Source: an uncultured Roseateles sp. (GTDB lineage: Bacteria; Pseudomonadota; Gammaproteobacteria; Burkholderiales; Burkholderiaceae_C). From it: a stretch of DNA of 64,000 nucleotides. This document shows positions 17,697 to 26,859 of this stretch, piece by piece. Where the stretch lies: positions 1 through 64,000 of the forward strand of contig NZ_CAMFJS010000008.1 in the NCBI RefSeq assembly GCF_945956965.1, given 5' to 3'. Position 1 is the first letter of the stretch. Each line of letters opens with the position of its first letter. The notes beneath the pieces are model-generated. The model saw only the letters and a program-made list of their open reading frames with translations. It was not told the DNA's origin and did not search any database. A program made the position numbers and the translations under genes.

Positions 17697-18241
17697 TGCG
17701 CCTGCAACTCAGCGCGGCCCTGGGCCTGGCCGCGCTGGCCCCGGTCAGCAGCTTTGCGGTGGACTATCTGAGCGCCGAGCAAGCCGCCAGGCTGCTGTTC
17801 CAGGAGGCCGACCGCTTCGAGGCACGCGACCTTTTGCTGGAGCCGGCCCTGCTGCAGAAGCTGGCCGAGAAAGGCTTCAAGCCGCGCAGCGTCCATCTGC
17901 AGCTGCGCCTGGCCTGGCGCGGCAAGGACTTGCTGGGCGTGCTGGCCAGCGACCAGGTGCTGGGCAAATTTGAGCAGATCGGCTATGCCGCCGCCGTCGG
18001 GCTGGACGGGCGCATCCGGGGCGTGGAAATCCTCAGCTACCGCGAGAGCCATGGGGCCGAGATCCGCCTGCCGGCCTGGCGCAAGCAGTTCATCGGCAAG
18101 AACAGCGCCGCGCCCCTGCAGGTGGGCGAGGACATCGCCAATATCTCCGGCGCCACACTCAGCTGCAGCCATCTGACGGAGGGCGTCAAACGCCTGCTGG
18201 CCACGCTGGAACTGGCCCAGAAGGCCGGGCTACTGAGCTGA
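17696..18241 (+). CDS. Exported FMN-binding-domain protein
   Basis: A 181-residue protein with a signal peptide (residues 1-21) and a C-terminal FMN-binding domain. The SGATLS sequence at 151-156 fits the flavinylation motif in which ApbE attaches FMN to the threonine (here Thr154) by a phosphoester bond. The start ATG at 17696 shares one base with the porin stop, so the two are translationally coupled; a longer open frame to 17291 lies inside the porin gene and is not used. The next gene encodes ApbE, strongly supporting covalent flavin loading. It is likely a periplasmic electron carrier similar to the flavin domains of NqrC and RnfG. Confidence 0.88.
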   Translation: MRLQLSAALGLAALAPVSSFAVDYLSAEQAARLLFQEADRFEARDLLLEPALLQKLAEKGFKPRSVHLQLRLAWRGKDLLGVLASDQVLGKFEQIGYAAAVGLDGRIRGVEILSYRESHGAEIRLPAWRKQFIGKNSAAPLQVGEDIANISGATLSCSHLTEGVKRLLATLELAQKAGLLS

Positions 18242-18252
18242 ACCCGGCCGGC

Positions 18253-19005
18253 TTGGAGATGAGTCCCACCCTGCAGCGCCGTGCCCGCCCCGTGCTGGGC
18301 AGCTTGCTGGAAATCGCCCTGCCCGAGCAGGCCGGGCCGGCCCAGTTCGAGGCCGGCTTTGCGGCGGTGCAGGCGGTGCAAGCCTGCTTGTCGCGCTTCG
18401 AGGCCGGCAGCGATATCGCCCGCTTCAACGCCCTGCCCGCCGGCCACAGTCTGGCGCTGACGCCCTTGAGTGCCCGGCTGCTGCGTGCGACGGCCCTGCT
18501 GCAGCAGGCGAGCGAAGGCCTTTTCGACATCAGCCAGGGCACGGGCCCGCAAGCCTGGCGCCTGCAAGGTCAGCACTTGCACAAGCTGGGCGACGAGGTC
18601 AGCCTGGACCTGGGCGGCATCGCCAAAGGTTTTGCGGTGGACCGGGCGGTGGCCGCCCTGCGGCGCGCCGGCTGCGCGCTGGGCAGCGTCAATGCGGGCG
18701 GCGATCTGCGGGTCTTCGGTGCGCTGAGCCTGCGCCTGCAAGTGCGCGATGAGGAGACTGGTGGCGTGCGCGAGTTCGGCCAATTGGCCGAGGGCAGCTT
18801 TGCCACCAGCTATTTCGCCGCCCATAGCCGCAGCGCCGCCTACCCGGCCGCGGCCGCCCAGGCGGGCCATGTGAGTGTGGCGGCCCCACGCTGCCTCTGG
18901 GCCGATGCCCTGACCAAGCTTGTCGCCTGCAGCGGCAATCCGCAGCACCCTTTGCTGCTACGCTTCGGCGCCCGTGCTTTCTTGCACACACAATTTTCCG
19001 CATGA
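18253..19005 (+). CDS. apbE: FAD:protein FMN transferase
   Basis: A 250-residue ApbE-family protein, somewhat shorter than usual (about 330). It contains the conserved DLGGIAKGFAVD at 119-130 and SVNAGGDLRVF at 145-155, plus an ADALTKL segment near the C-terminus where family members bind Mg2+. No clear signal peptide is visible, unlike many periplasmic ApbE proteins, so export or alternative start use is open. The gene lies 11 bases after the FMN-binding protein, its probable substrate, and overlaps the next gene by 4 bases. Confidence 0.9.
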   Translation: MEMSPTLQRRARPVLGSLLEIALPEQAGPAQFEAGFAAVQAVQACLSRFEAGSDIARFNALPAGHSLALTPLSARLLRATALLQQASEGLFDISQGTGPQAWRLQGQHLHKLGDEVSLDLGGIAKGFAVDRAVAALRRAGCALGSVNAGGDLRVFGALSLRLQVRDEETGGVREFGQLAEGSFATSYFAAHSRSAAYPAAAAQAGHVSVAAPRCLWADALTKLVACSGNPQHPLLLRFGARAFLHTQFSA

Positions 19006-19505
19006 GACATCACCGCCCCCGCCTGAAGCTGAGCCCCTGGCTGAAGCGCTGGATCTACACCTCGGCCCTGCTGCTCCTGCTCAGCGGCGGCGCCTGGTTA
19101 TGGCTGCACTACGGCCCCGGCAGCAGTGCCGACGGCTTGGAGGGGCTGCCCTCCCCCTGGGAGCCCTGGGCCATGCGCTTGCACGGCCTGGCCAGCTTTG
19201 CCGCCCTGCTGGGCCTGGGCGCGGTGGCCGGCCAACACATCCCGCCGGGTTGGCGCATGACGCGGGAGCACAGTCGTGCCGCCCAGAGAAAAACCGGCCT
19301 GATCCTCAGCGGCCTGGCGGCCTGCACCGTGCTGACGGCCTATGGGCTTTACTACCTGGTGCCGGAGTCCCTGCACGCCGGCTTTGGCCTGTTCCACACG
19401 GGGCTCGGACTGCTCGTCATTGCCGCTTGGCAGAATCATCGCCACCTTGCAGGTTCAATCGAACCCTTTCAACAAGTCAAGTCGAAGGCGGTCCAAGAAC
19501 CGTAG
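19002..19505 (+). CDS. Small multi-helix membrane protein, cytochrome b-like
   Basis: A 167-residue protein with about four hydrophobic helices (near 13-31, 60-80, 98-118 and 123-143) and histidines in or near them (RLHG, SLHAGFGLFHTG), as in small di-haem cytochrome b or DUF4405-type proteins. The ATG at 19002 overlaps the apbE stop by 4 bases. Given the neighbours, it may pass electrons from the quinone pool to the FMN protein. This is inference; haem binding is not proven by the sequence. Confidence 0.7.
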   Translation: MRHHRPRLKLSPWLKRWIYTSALLLLLSGGAWLWLHYGPGSSADGLEGLPSPWEPWAMRLHGLASFAALLGLGAVAGQHIPPGWRMTREHSRAAQRKTGLILSGLAACTVLTAYGLYYLVPESLHAGFGLFHTGLGLLVIAAWQNHRHLAGSIEPFQQVKSKAVQEP

Positions 19506-19561
19506 TCCTCGGAGCCGCTGCTCTGCACTGAGCTGGTCTAATTTCCCCGGACAACTCGATT

Positions 19562-19800
19562 GGTGGAATTCACCTGTACAAGAGACTTGAGCAAGAAAGC
19601 ACGAGGGACGTTCAACTCGGAGTTCAAGCTGCAAGTTGTACAGATGATTCGCGAGCAGGGCTTGAGCTTGGGCGATGTCCGTCGCGATTTGAGGAAGTTT
19701 GAAACGGACGTGTGGTGATGGCTGGCACAAACCGATGAAGAGACTGCCGGGCAGGCCGGAATTGGCAGCCGGGAACAACCAAAGCACGTGGGATTTCCAA
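19562..19800 (+). pseudogene. Decayed IS3-family transposase orfA remnant
   Basis: Translation from 19562 gives a stretch like the start of IS3-type OrfA: SKKARGTFNSEFKLQVVQMI, then REQGLSLGDVRRDL, then an in-frame TGA after a tryptophan, then WLAQTDEETAGQAGIG, which matches the usual region after the HTH. The stop and the lack of a following leucine zipper and orfB show that it is dead. No clear terminal repeats were found. Confidence 0.65.
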
Positions 19801-19949
19801 GGCTGGCCCTAGACAGCAGTTCGGTCGTGATGGCCCTGCTCGAACCTGGCAACACGGCCAGCAACAAGCTGAAGCTGCCAAGTTCGAGGACGGCGGTGAT
19901 CAAAGCCGTGCTGCCGCTGTAGAGTTGGCTGAAGTCCAGCTTCGTGCGG

Positions 19950-20515
19950 TCGGCCTACAAAAAGCCGGATGCGGCAATACTCTTGAAGCTGCTGTTGCTC
20001 GCATCCAAGTCCGGCAAATCAAAGGTCTGGCCGGCGTGCGCAATACAGCTGTTCATGTAGGTCAAAGTCAGCTTGCCGCCCAACTTCAAATTCTCACCAA
20101 CCACCAGTTGGTCAAAAAATGCTGTCAAGCAGCGGCGACTTGCCGAAAAACTCCGCGCGGTGCAAGCATTGATGCTGCAGATTTTGGCCGTGTAGGTTTT
20201 GCTGGCGCCGAAAGCGACCGAGCCCTGGATATCGTCAAAGCCGGGTAAGTTGCCTATGCTCCGCCCACCCTCATAGAACATTGTTCCGTCACCGTTGACG
20301 TCAGCCCAGTTGCGCCGCTTAACTTCGGCCGAGCCTTCAGTGACAAGCAACTCTGCATCTTTCTGGATCTCCAGCTTGCCGTGAAAGGCCGTGTGTTTGT
20401 GAGGCCCTAGAGAATGATGCGGCCGCCTGCGCCTGCGCCTGCGACGAAGTCAGCACGTATTGCCAAGGTGCCGCCACTCAGGAAGATCTCGCCCCTGTTG
20501 CCCACGGAGCCCGCT
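19950..20515 (-). pseudogene. Decayed autotransporter / PEP-CTERM-like surface-protein fragment
   Basis: On the minus strand, pieces read like the beta-helix end of autotransporter-type or PEP-CTERM proteins: GEIFLSGGTLAIRADF near 20490, an in-frame stop after GAGAGGRIIL, then in the frame 20350-19955 NLPGFDDIQGSVAF and LVVGENLKLGGKLTLTY followed by AHAGQTFDL. Frame breaks separate the pieces, and the N-terminal part is absent. Together with the IS3 remnant it marks a recombination-prone segment. Confidence 0.5.
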
Positions 20516-20552
20516 CATAGAGTGCCGTAGCCGCTGTGAGGGGACGCTTCCA

Positions 20553-20593
20553 CACCCCTCCATACGGGACGCCGGGTGTGCGTATGGAGGGTG
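20553..20593. repeat. Strong hairpin upstream of the diguanylate cyclase
   Basis: CACCCCTCCATAC at 20553-20565 pairs with GTATGGAGGGTG at 20582-20593 (12 pairs, one bulged C), with a 16-base GC-rich loop. No T-run follows. It may be an element end, a REP-like sequence or a terminator for the decayed gene. Confidence 0.6.
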
Positions 20594-20775
20594 CGGGCAA
20601 GGGACTGTTACCCACTATGGCTTGAGTGATTGAACCAGGGAGTCGTTGTATTTTCAGCCGTACCCTGCTGTGTGATAGATTGGACTCTGTTCGCTTATGC
20701 AGAGTCGCGCCGCATAATGAAAATAGAACCAACGAAATTAAGTACCGCCCTCAGCGATCCGCGTTAAGAATCCGT

Positions 20776-22668
20776 ATGCCAGGCCACGCCGACATGCCAG
20801 CAAGTGAAGCGCGGCAAAAATATCGAGAGAGAACTCCGAGGCTGTTTGCCGCTGGAGCATGCATTCTCATTGGCGCAGTCGTAGGCACAATCTATTGGGT
20901 ACTTCGCACAAGCTACGACAGCTATTCGGAGCGGGCTGACCAAGCAGCTCAAATACTGGCGAAGACGGTGGGCTTGACCGTTGAAACTGAAATCCGCCTT
21001 ATTGACAACGCCTTGGTCTCCGTTAGTCAAGGTCTGGAGCACGCAACGCGGTACGACAGTACTGGGCCCGAGTCGCTGAAAAGGATTGTCTCAGACCAAC
21101 TGCGCCTCGTGCCGCAGGTTGACGCTATAAGAGTTACCGACGAGAACGGGCTCGTCCTGAACTCCGAGGGACCAACAACTGTCTCTGTAGCAGATCGGGA
21201 CTACTTTGAGCAGGCGCGCCTTCATCCCGGAGAGCTCGTCGTTTCTGAGCCGCTACAAGGGCGTGTTATCAAGAAATGGGGCGTGATTTTGGCCAGAGCA
21301 AGAACATCCTCAGATGGTAGGTTTCTGGGTGTGGTCTACGCGGGCGTCTCTTCAGCGCATTTCGTTGACACCTTTGATGACATCAAGATTGGACCTCGAG
21401 GAGCAATTTCACTACGGTCTGGGACGCTCCGACTGATAGCCCGATACACCCCGGAGACCACCCAACACGAACTCGGGCTCGGTTCGGACAACGTATCCCA
21501 GGAGTTGCGAACTGCCATTTCTCAGTCGCCCAACAGCGGGCTAGCAAATTCGAAAACGGCACTGGACGGCGTCGAGCGCGTATCCGCCTATCAGAGAGTC
21601 AGCAAGCTTCCCATGCTGGTGCTTGTCGGCCTCGATGCCGACAACTACTTCAGGCCGTGGCGAAAGTCAGCCACGCAATTGGCGGGGATTGGCGTCACCA
21701 TTGTTGCCTTGATCGCTACTGTGATTGCGCTATTGGGGCGCCGGCAAAAGGACTTGATTGCATCGCAAGCGGCGCTGAATCAGCTAGCCGCTGAGCAACA
21801 CCTCATGCTCGACAACGAACTGGTCGGCATCGCCAAGTTTCACAGCCGAGTATTCACTTGGCACAACCGAGCTTTGGCAGCCATCTTCGGCTATGCGCCA
21901 GAGGAGCTTGTCGGCCAGTCGGTTCGTTTGCTGTATCTGGACGACTCAGCTTACGATTTGGTGGGTGGAATTTACCCTCGGCTAGCGCGTGGTGAAAGGG
22001 CCCGGCTGGAACTGCCCATGCGGCGCAAAGATGGGAGTACTGTTTGGATTGACCTCAGCGGGGTACAGCTGCCTGACGGCCTCTCGATGTGGGTCATGGT
22101 TGATATATCCAGTGTGCGTGCGCGCGAAGTCCAAGCTACACACCTTGCAAAGCACGACTCTCTGACTGGACTCGCCAATCGGTCAGCTCTGGATGCCCTG
22201 CTTGGTGCTGCCATTGTTCAAGCGGAGGGCACAGCGACTCAATTGGCGGTCGTTTTCATTGATCTTGACGGATTTAAGGCGATCAATGACTCCTTGGGAC
22301 ATGAAGCTGGCGATGGGCTGCTTGTAGAAGTCTCTCGCCGTATCCAAAGCAGCATAAGAAGCGGTGACGTCGCGGCCAGGCTGGGTGGCGATGAGTTTGT
22401 TGTTCTGCTTTCTGAATTGGATGGACCCGGTCAAGTCGCACAGGTCGTGTCACGGATGCTTGCTGCAATTGCTGAGCCGGTTCTTTTGGCTTCAGGGCAA
22501 ATGGTCGGCGTTGGGGCCAGTGCAGGCGTCGCACTGTTTCCTGAAAACGCCAGATCCAAAGAAGGTCTGCTGAATAGTGCCGACCGCGCCATGTACTCTG
22601 CCAAACGCAGCGGCAAAGGGGGAGTGGTATTTGCGTCCGACCAAGCTGAGGCTGTCAGCCTACTTTGA
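20776..22668 (+). CDS. Membrane diguanylate cyclase: Cache-PAS-GGDEF
   Basis: A 630-residue signalling protein. An N-terminal helix (RLFAAGACILIGAVVGTIYW) and a second helix (GIGVTIVALIATVIALLG) bracket a periplasmic double-Cache-type sensor domain of about 260 residues. A PAS domain follows in the cytoplasm (FTWHNRALAAIFGYAPEELV), then a GGDEF domain with HDSLTGLANR, FIDLDGFKAINDSLGH and an intact GGDEF active-site motif. It should make c-di-GMP from two GTP. The ATG at 20776 (MPGHADMP) is chosen because the sequence before it, open to 20626, is not protein-like; 20794 is also possible. Base composition is lower in GC than the neighbours, suggesting acquisition or relaxed selection. Confidence 0.87.
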   Translation: MPGHADMPASEARQKYRERTPRLFAAGACILIGAVVGTIYWVLRTSYDSYSERADQAAQILAKTVGLTVETEIRLIDNALVSVSQGLEHATRYDSTGPESLKRIVSDQLRLVPQVDAIRVTDENGLVLNSEGPTTVSVADRDYFEQARLHPGELVVSEPLQGRVIKKWGVILARARTSSDGRFLGVVYAGVSSAHFVDTFDDIKIGPRGAISLRSGTLRLIARYTPETTQHELGLGSDNVSQELRTAISQSPNSGLANSKTALDGVERVSAYQRVSKLPMLVLVGLDADNYFRPWRKSATQLAGIGVTIVALIATVIALLGRRQKDLIASQAALNQLAAEQHLMLDNELVGIAKFHSRVFTWHNRALAAIFGYAPEELVGQSVRLLYLDDSAYDLVGGIYPRLARGERARLELPMRRKDGSTVWIDLSGVQLPDGLSMWVMVDISSVRAREVQATHLAKHDSLTGLANRSALDALLGAAIVQAEGTATQLAVVFIDLDGFKAINDSLGHEAGDGLLVEVSRRIQSSIRSGDVAARLGGDEFVVLLSELDGPGQVAQVVSRMLAAIAEPVLLASGQMVGVGASAGVALFPENARSKEGLLNSADRAMYSAKRSGKGGVVFASDQAEAVSLL

Positions 22669-23632
22669 TGCATTGGCAAAACTGCCATGATTGGTTGCGG
22701 TTTCTTCTGTACGCAAATGGGATGCAGATTTGCAGCAATGCGCGCTTTCGGCAATCGCCGCAGCCTGCTGGCGATTGCACCTTTTGAGCACTGGGGCGAG
22801 TCGCCGCGATACGGCCAGGCGGCGGTTCGAGCTCAGCGGAGCCACATGGGATCACCTAGAAAGCGCTGTGTCGTCACAGCCGGTCCAACCGTGATTTGCC
22901 AGGTGGTGTCCGGTATGAAATAGCCCATCTCATACTCGGCTTGGGTCACCAAATGGGATGGCGCTGTGCGGGTGTAGGAGGCATTGGCGGCAAGCCCGAT
23001 GTAGCGGCAATTTCCGGCTACTGGCGGAAGCACGTTGGCGATATTGGCCGAGGTTGGCACCAGGCTAGCGCTGCTTGTGTTGAGATTGGTGTTGACGCAT
23101 TTCATTGGCACGCTTTCACCGACTTGGTAAGGCTGGGTGGCGAGATTGCGTTGGGCGTCATTGCGCTGCATCAGGATCTGAACGCCGCTGATGTTGGCTG
23201 ACTGACCTGCTTGGATGTTGCCGGCCAGATAGACCGGCGTGCCGACCGTGCTTCCAGTGGCATTGATGCCGCTGCCGGTGACGGACCATGTTGCGATCGG
23301 TAAGAAGTACCCAGCGGCCACATCTGCCGCGGTCACGGTATGTCGAGCCCAGGTGCAGTTGAAGGTCTGCCCAGCGGCCAGGGCTTGGTAGCGGCAGTTG
23401 TTGGCGTTGGGCGGCAGGAAGTTGGCATCCCAGTTGCCTGCGGTGGGCGCTTGGTACACCTGCTCCGCATTGGTATTCGTGATCGTGTACTTGTAGCTGA
23501 CGACCTCGCCGGCCGTATAGGGATTGGCATTCAAATCACGCGCCGTATCCGTCCTTACGCCCGAATAGCGCACGCCGCCGATGAGGTAGGTCGTGGGGCT
23601 CAGCACGACGGCACTCAGATCGGCGTATGCCA

Positions 23633-25083
23633 GGCGGATTCAACCGGTCGTCGCAACACCGGATCAAGCGACGCATTCTAGGTAGTCGGTCATGGTTTCC
23701 GCCGGTGTCCTCCAACCCAACGTTTTACGCGGCCTGTTGTTGAGGGTCAGTGCCACCGCTTGAATCTCTTCATCACTCCACCTTGATAGGTCCGTGCCCT
23801 TTGGGAAGTATTGGCGCAGCAGCCCATTCGTGTTCTCGTTCGTACCTCGTTGCCATGGGCTATGGGGATCAGCAAAGAACACCTTTACCCCAGACTCGAT
23901 GGTGAATCGAGCGTGGTCCGACAGCTCTTTGCCACGGTCCCATGTCAAAGATTGCCATAGCTGGGTAGGCAGCTTCGTGACTGCTTGCTTGAGGGCATTG
24001 GCCATAGTGACGGCCCCGTATCCCGCCAGCGGTGGACCGTTTTTCATACGGGGACTCTGTCCATAGCCCGATTCACGCGGAAGGTGCACAAGCACGGTGA
24101 AACGGCTCGTCCGTTCCACCAGCGTCCCAATGGCCGATCTGTCCAGACCGATGATCAAGTCCCCCTCCCAGTGACCGGGCACAGCACGATCTTCTATCTC
24201 AGCAGGGCGGTTCGAGATCATTACATCTTCACTGACATGCGCCCACGCTTTGGCCTGGCTACGGGCCCGAGGGGTGCGTAAAGCACGGCCAGTGCGCAGA
24301 TAGCTTACCAACTCGCGCTTGAGGGCGCCTCGACCCTGGATGTACAGGGCCTGGTAGATGGCTTCGTGCGAGATGCGCATAGAGGGATCATCGGGGAAGT
24401 CGAGCAGCAATCGGTTGGCAATCTGCTCCGGCGACCAGCCATTGACCCACCTGCGGTCACCGCGGTGAGGCTTATTTCGGCCAATGAACGGCGTCTGCTG
24501 GGGGCCTGAGACTTCAAGCCCGCGAGCATCATGAATCGAGCCCTCCAGGCGTTCTTGGACATACTCGCGCAGGCGTGGATTCTTCACCAGCTTTGCCGGC
24601 TTGGGGCGTCTGGCCAGAAGCTCCGACTTCCACTGTGCGACTGAGGGTCGGTACTCTAGCTTGCCGCCGCGGGTCGCGGCGTTGCGAGTCAGCTCCCGCG
24701 ACACGGTTGAGGGGCTGCGCCCAAGACGACGAGCGATCTCCCGTACGCCAAGATCTTGCGCCCGCAGGATCCCGATCTCTTCTCGCTCCGCGAACGATAG
24801 GTACTTGTCAGATACAGGTTTGGACATGAACAAAGGCATGCCACCACGATGCCGGAACCAGCGAGATCCCACAGCCTGAGAAACGCCAACGGCGTCGGCG
24901 GCCTTCTCACTCGTGATTCCGGTTGCAATCTGAACCCAGAACTGACGCTCGACCTCTCGCCGTAGCGATGGTGCCCCTGGAGATCGCATTGCGTCTCTGC
25001 CAGTCAACTGCTTCATCCATCCTGCGGGTCGCCCCATAAACACCTCCTGGTTGAAGGTGTTGCGACGACCGGTTGAATCCGCC
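23633..25083 (-). mobile_element. Complete IS30-family insertion sequence
   Basis: The element is 1451 bases. Perfect 27-base terminal inverted repeats (starting GGCGGATTCAACCGG) lie at 23633-23659 and 25057-25083. A 3-base target duplication CCA flanks it at 23630-23632 and 25084-25086. It carries one transposase gene on the minus strand, oriented with the sialidase it interrupts. Intact ends, an intact transposase and clean restoration of the host frame all suggest a recent insertion. Confidence 0.95.
23664..25037 (-). CDS. IS30-family transposase
   Basis: A 457-residue DDE transposase. The N-terminal HTH region includes LSFAEREEIGILRAQDLGVR and EIARRLGRSPSTVSREL. The integrase core shows HWEGDLIIG (first Asp), LTWDRGKEL (second Asp) and SPWQRGTNENTNGLLRQYF (catalytic Glu), the IS30 signature. 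The ATG at 25037 has an AGGAGG site 8 bases upstream; the open frame extending to 25367 is sialidase sequence in another frame. A 110-residue N-terminal extension before the HTH is longer than in classic IS30. Confidence 0.96.
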   Translation of the reverse strand: MGRPAGWMKQLTGRDAMRSPGAPSLRREVERQFWVQIATGITSEKAADAVGVSQAVGSRWFRHRGGMPLFMSKPVSDKYLSFAEREEIGILRAQDLGVREIARRLGRSPSTVSRELTRNAATRGGKLEYRPSVAQWKSELLARRPKPAKLVKNPRLREYVQERLEGSIHDARGLEVSGPQQTPFIGRNKPHRGDRRWVNGWSPEQIANRLLLDFPDDPSMRISHEAIYQALYIQGRGALKRELVSYLRTGRALRTPRARSQAKAWAHVSEDVMISNRPAEIEDRAVPGHWEGDLIIGLDRSAIGTLVERTSRFTVLVHLPRESGYGQSPRMKNGPPLAGYGAVTMANALKQAVTKLPTQLWQSLTWDRGKELSDHARFTIESGVKVFFADPHSPWQRGTNENTNGLLRQYFPKGTDLSRWSDEEIQAVALTLNNRPRKTLGWRTPAETMTDYLECVA

Positions 25084-26859
25084 CCATGCGACTGCCCACA
25101 TTGGTGCTGGCAATGAGCTTGACCGCCCCGCCTGCAGCCGTGATCGGCACCGAGATGACGACGGGCACGGTGACCGACGAGCCTGGCGCAATATCCGGCA
25201 CCTGCACACTCGAAGCCGTCCAGCCGGCGGGCACTTCGACGGTCGTGCTCGCACCCGACAGGGTGGTGGCCTCTTGATTCGTGATGGTGATGTTCTGCGT
25301 GAACGACTGCCCCGCTTGCACGGTGTTGCTGGCCATCTGCATCGGTGCGCAGGCGTAGTTCAACCAAGCGTCGTCAAATTTCGCAAAGCGCATGTCCGAG
25401 GGCGAGCTGACCTCGTAGAAGACGCCGATATTGCCGTCTGACAAACGTTGCCCGGTTGAGTAGGCCGAACTGCCCGCGTGTAGCAGCTTGCGGCCAGGCC
25501 AAGTCAGGCCGCTATCGCAAGAAACTTTGACGGTGACATCGTTGCGGCCCTCGGAGTAGACATGCGGCGGGTTGATGAAGGCCAGCTTTTTGGCCTCGGC
25601 CGAAGCGGGCGCTGCGGCCGGGAAGAGGCGGAAGAGGGCGGCATTGGTGCCGCCGTCGACGAGACTCATGTCGGCCACTGGGGTCGAGTAGTTGACGCCA
25701 CCGTCAGTTGACTTCGCCACCCAACGCCCGCCAAGGCTGCGCGGGTTGTCGCGCGAATTCAGCATGATGGTGCCGTCGGCCAGTTCCACCACCTTGTTCT
25801 CATCCATGCGGGTGCCGACCTTGTTGCCGACCTGCCAGGTCGCACCATGGTCATCCGAAAAGACGCTCCAGGCTTGAACAAGGGTAGCGGTCCCGTTACC
25901 GGTGGCCACCCAGCCGGCAAACTGCTGCAGCAAGCGGCCGGCATAAGTGCCGTATTGCAGTTGGATGCCGGTGCCGGAACTGGCAAACATGGCCCGCACA
26001 TCACCGGCAGCCGGGGCGGACTGGGTGCCGTTGAAGGGTTTTACCAAGGCCGTTAGCGAGCGAGGCGCACTCCAAGTCAGCCCAAGGTCATTCGACTCCA
26101 GGACCAAAGCGGAAATCACGTTCGGATCCGTATCGCTATTGCCGTAGGCCGAATTGAACATGCCTGCCGTGCGCGTGTAGATCACAAACATGAACAGCTT
26201 CTGCGCCAGCGCATCCCAAAGCAGAGACGGATCGCCATAGCCATAGCGCTGGTCTCCTGCGCCTATGGAGGGATGCCCCTGCAGAAGGGTTTGCACCGGC
26301 GACCAAGTCGCGCCGAAATCGGTGCTGCGGCGCAGGGTGATCGAGTTGGGTTGCGGGGCATCGGCCGCTGAGCCAATGCGGCCATCCAAGGCGGTGACGA
26401 TGACGCCATTGCCCAAATCGGCCATGGCGGGAATGCGGTAGTAATAGTTCTGCGAGGTCCGGTCCGCCGCCAGATTGCTCTCGACGAAATTGCCTGGTGT
26501 CAGGGGCGCTGCTGCAAGCGCTTGAATCTTGGCGCTGGGGCCATCTCCAACCTGGCTTAAATGGGTCGCCGATGGGCTGAGTGCTTGGGAATCGCCGCCG
26601 CCACAGGCGGCAAGGCTTGCGGCCAAAGCCGCTACGACCAGACTGCGCAAGGCAGTGCATTGAGAGAGAAATCGCATGATGACTGATCCTCTGTATGGCT
26701 TGGGCCGCGTAGGCGGCAGGCGAAGGGCGCTGAGTGGATGCCCTCCTGTGGCGTGCTGACTTGGCGTTAGCGTTGCCGCACGAGGGTGCGACCGTGCCCC
26801 GCCCACAAGCTAGTCGCTCAAGGGCGGGGCCGGACGCGACCGTTTGGGGGTGGGGCGCG

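Larger units (their letters stand above)
22833..26677 (-). pseudogene. Exo-alpha-sialidase lipoprotein, split by an IS30-family insertion
   Basis: The 5' part (26677-25084) encodes a lipoprotein signal (lipobox LAAC, Cys25) and a six-bladed sialidase domain. Visible are the YYRIP arginine motif at 79-83 and several Asp boxes (STDFGATW, SNDLGLTW, SDDHGATW, SCDSGLTW), then a NEW3-like domain. The 3' part (23629-22833) carries two related C-terminal modules with YTITNTNAEQVYQAP and NCRYQALAAGQTFNC. Removing the element and one copy of the 3-base duplication joins the halves in frame (SRM-AYADLSAVV) to give 2391 bases, 796 residues. The enzyme would release sialic acid from glycoconjugates for the adjacent uptake genes. 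As it stands the gene is broken and the C-terminal modules are lost. Confidence 0.9.
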
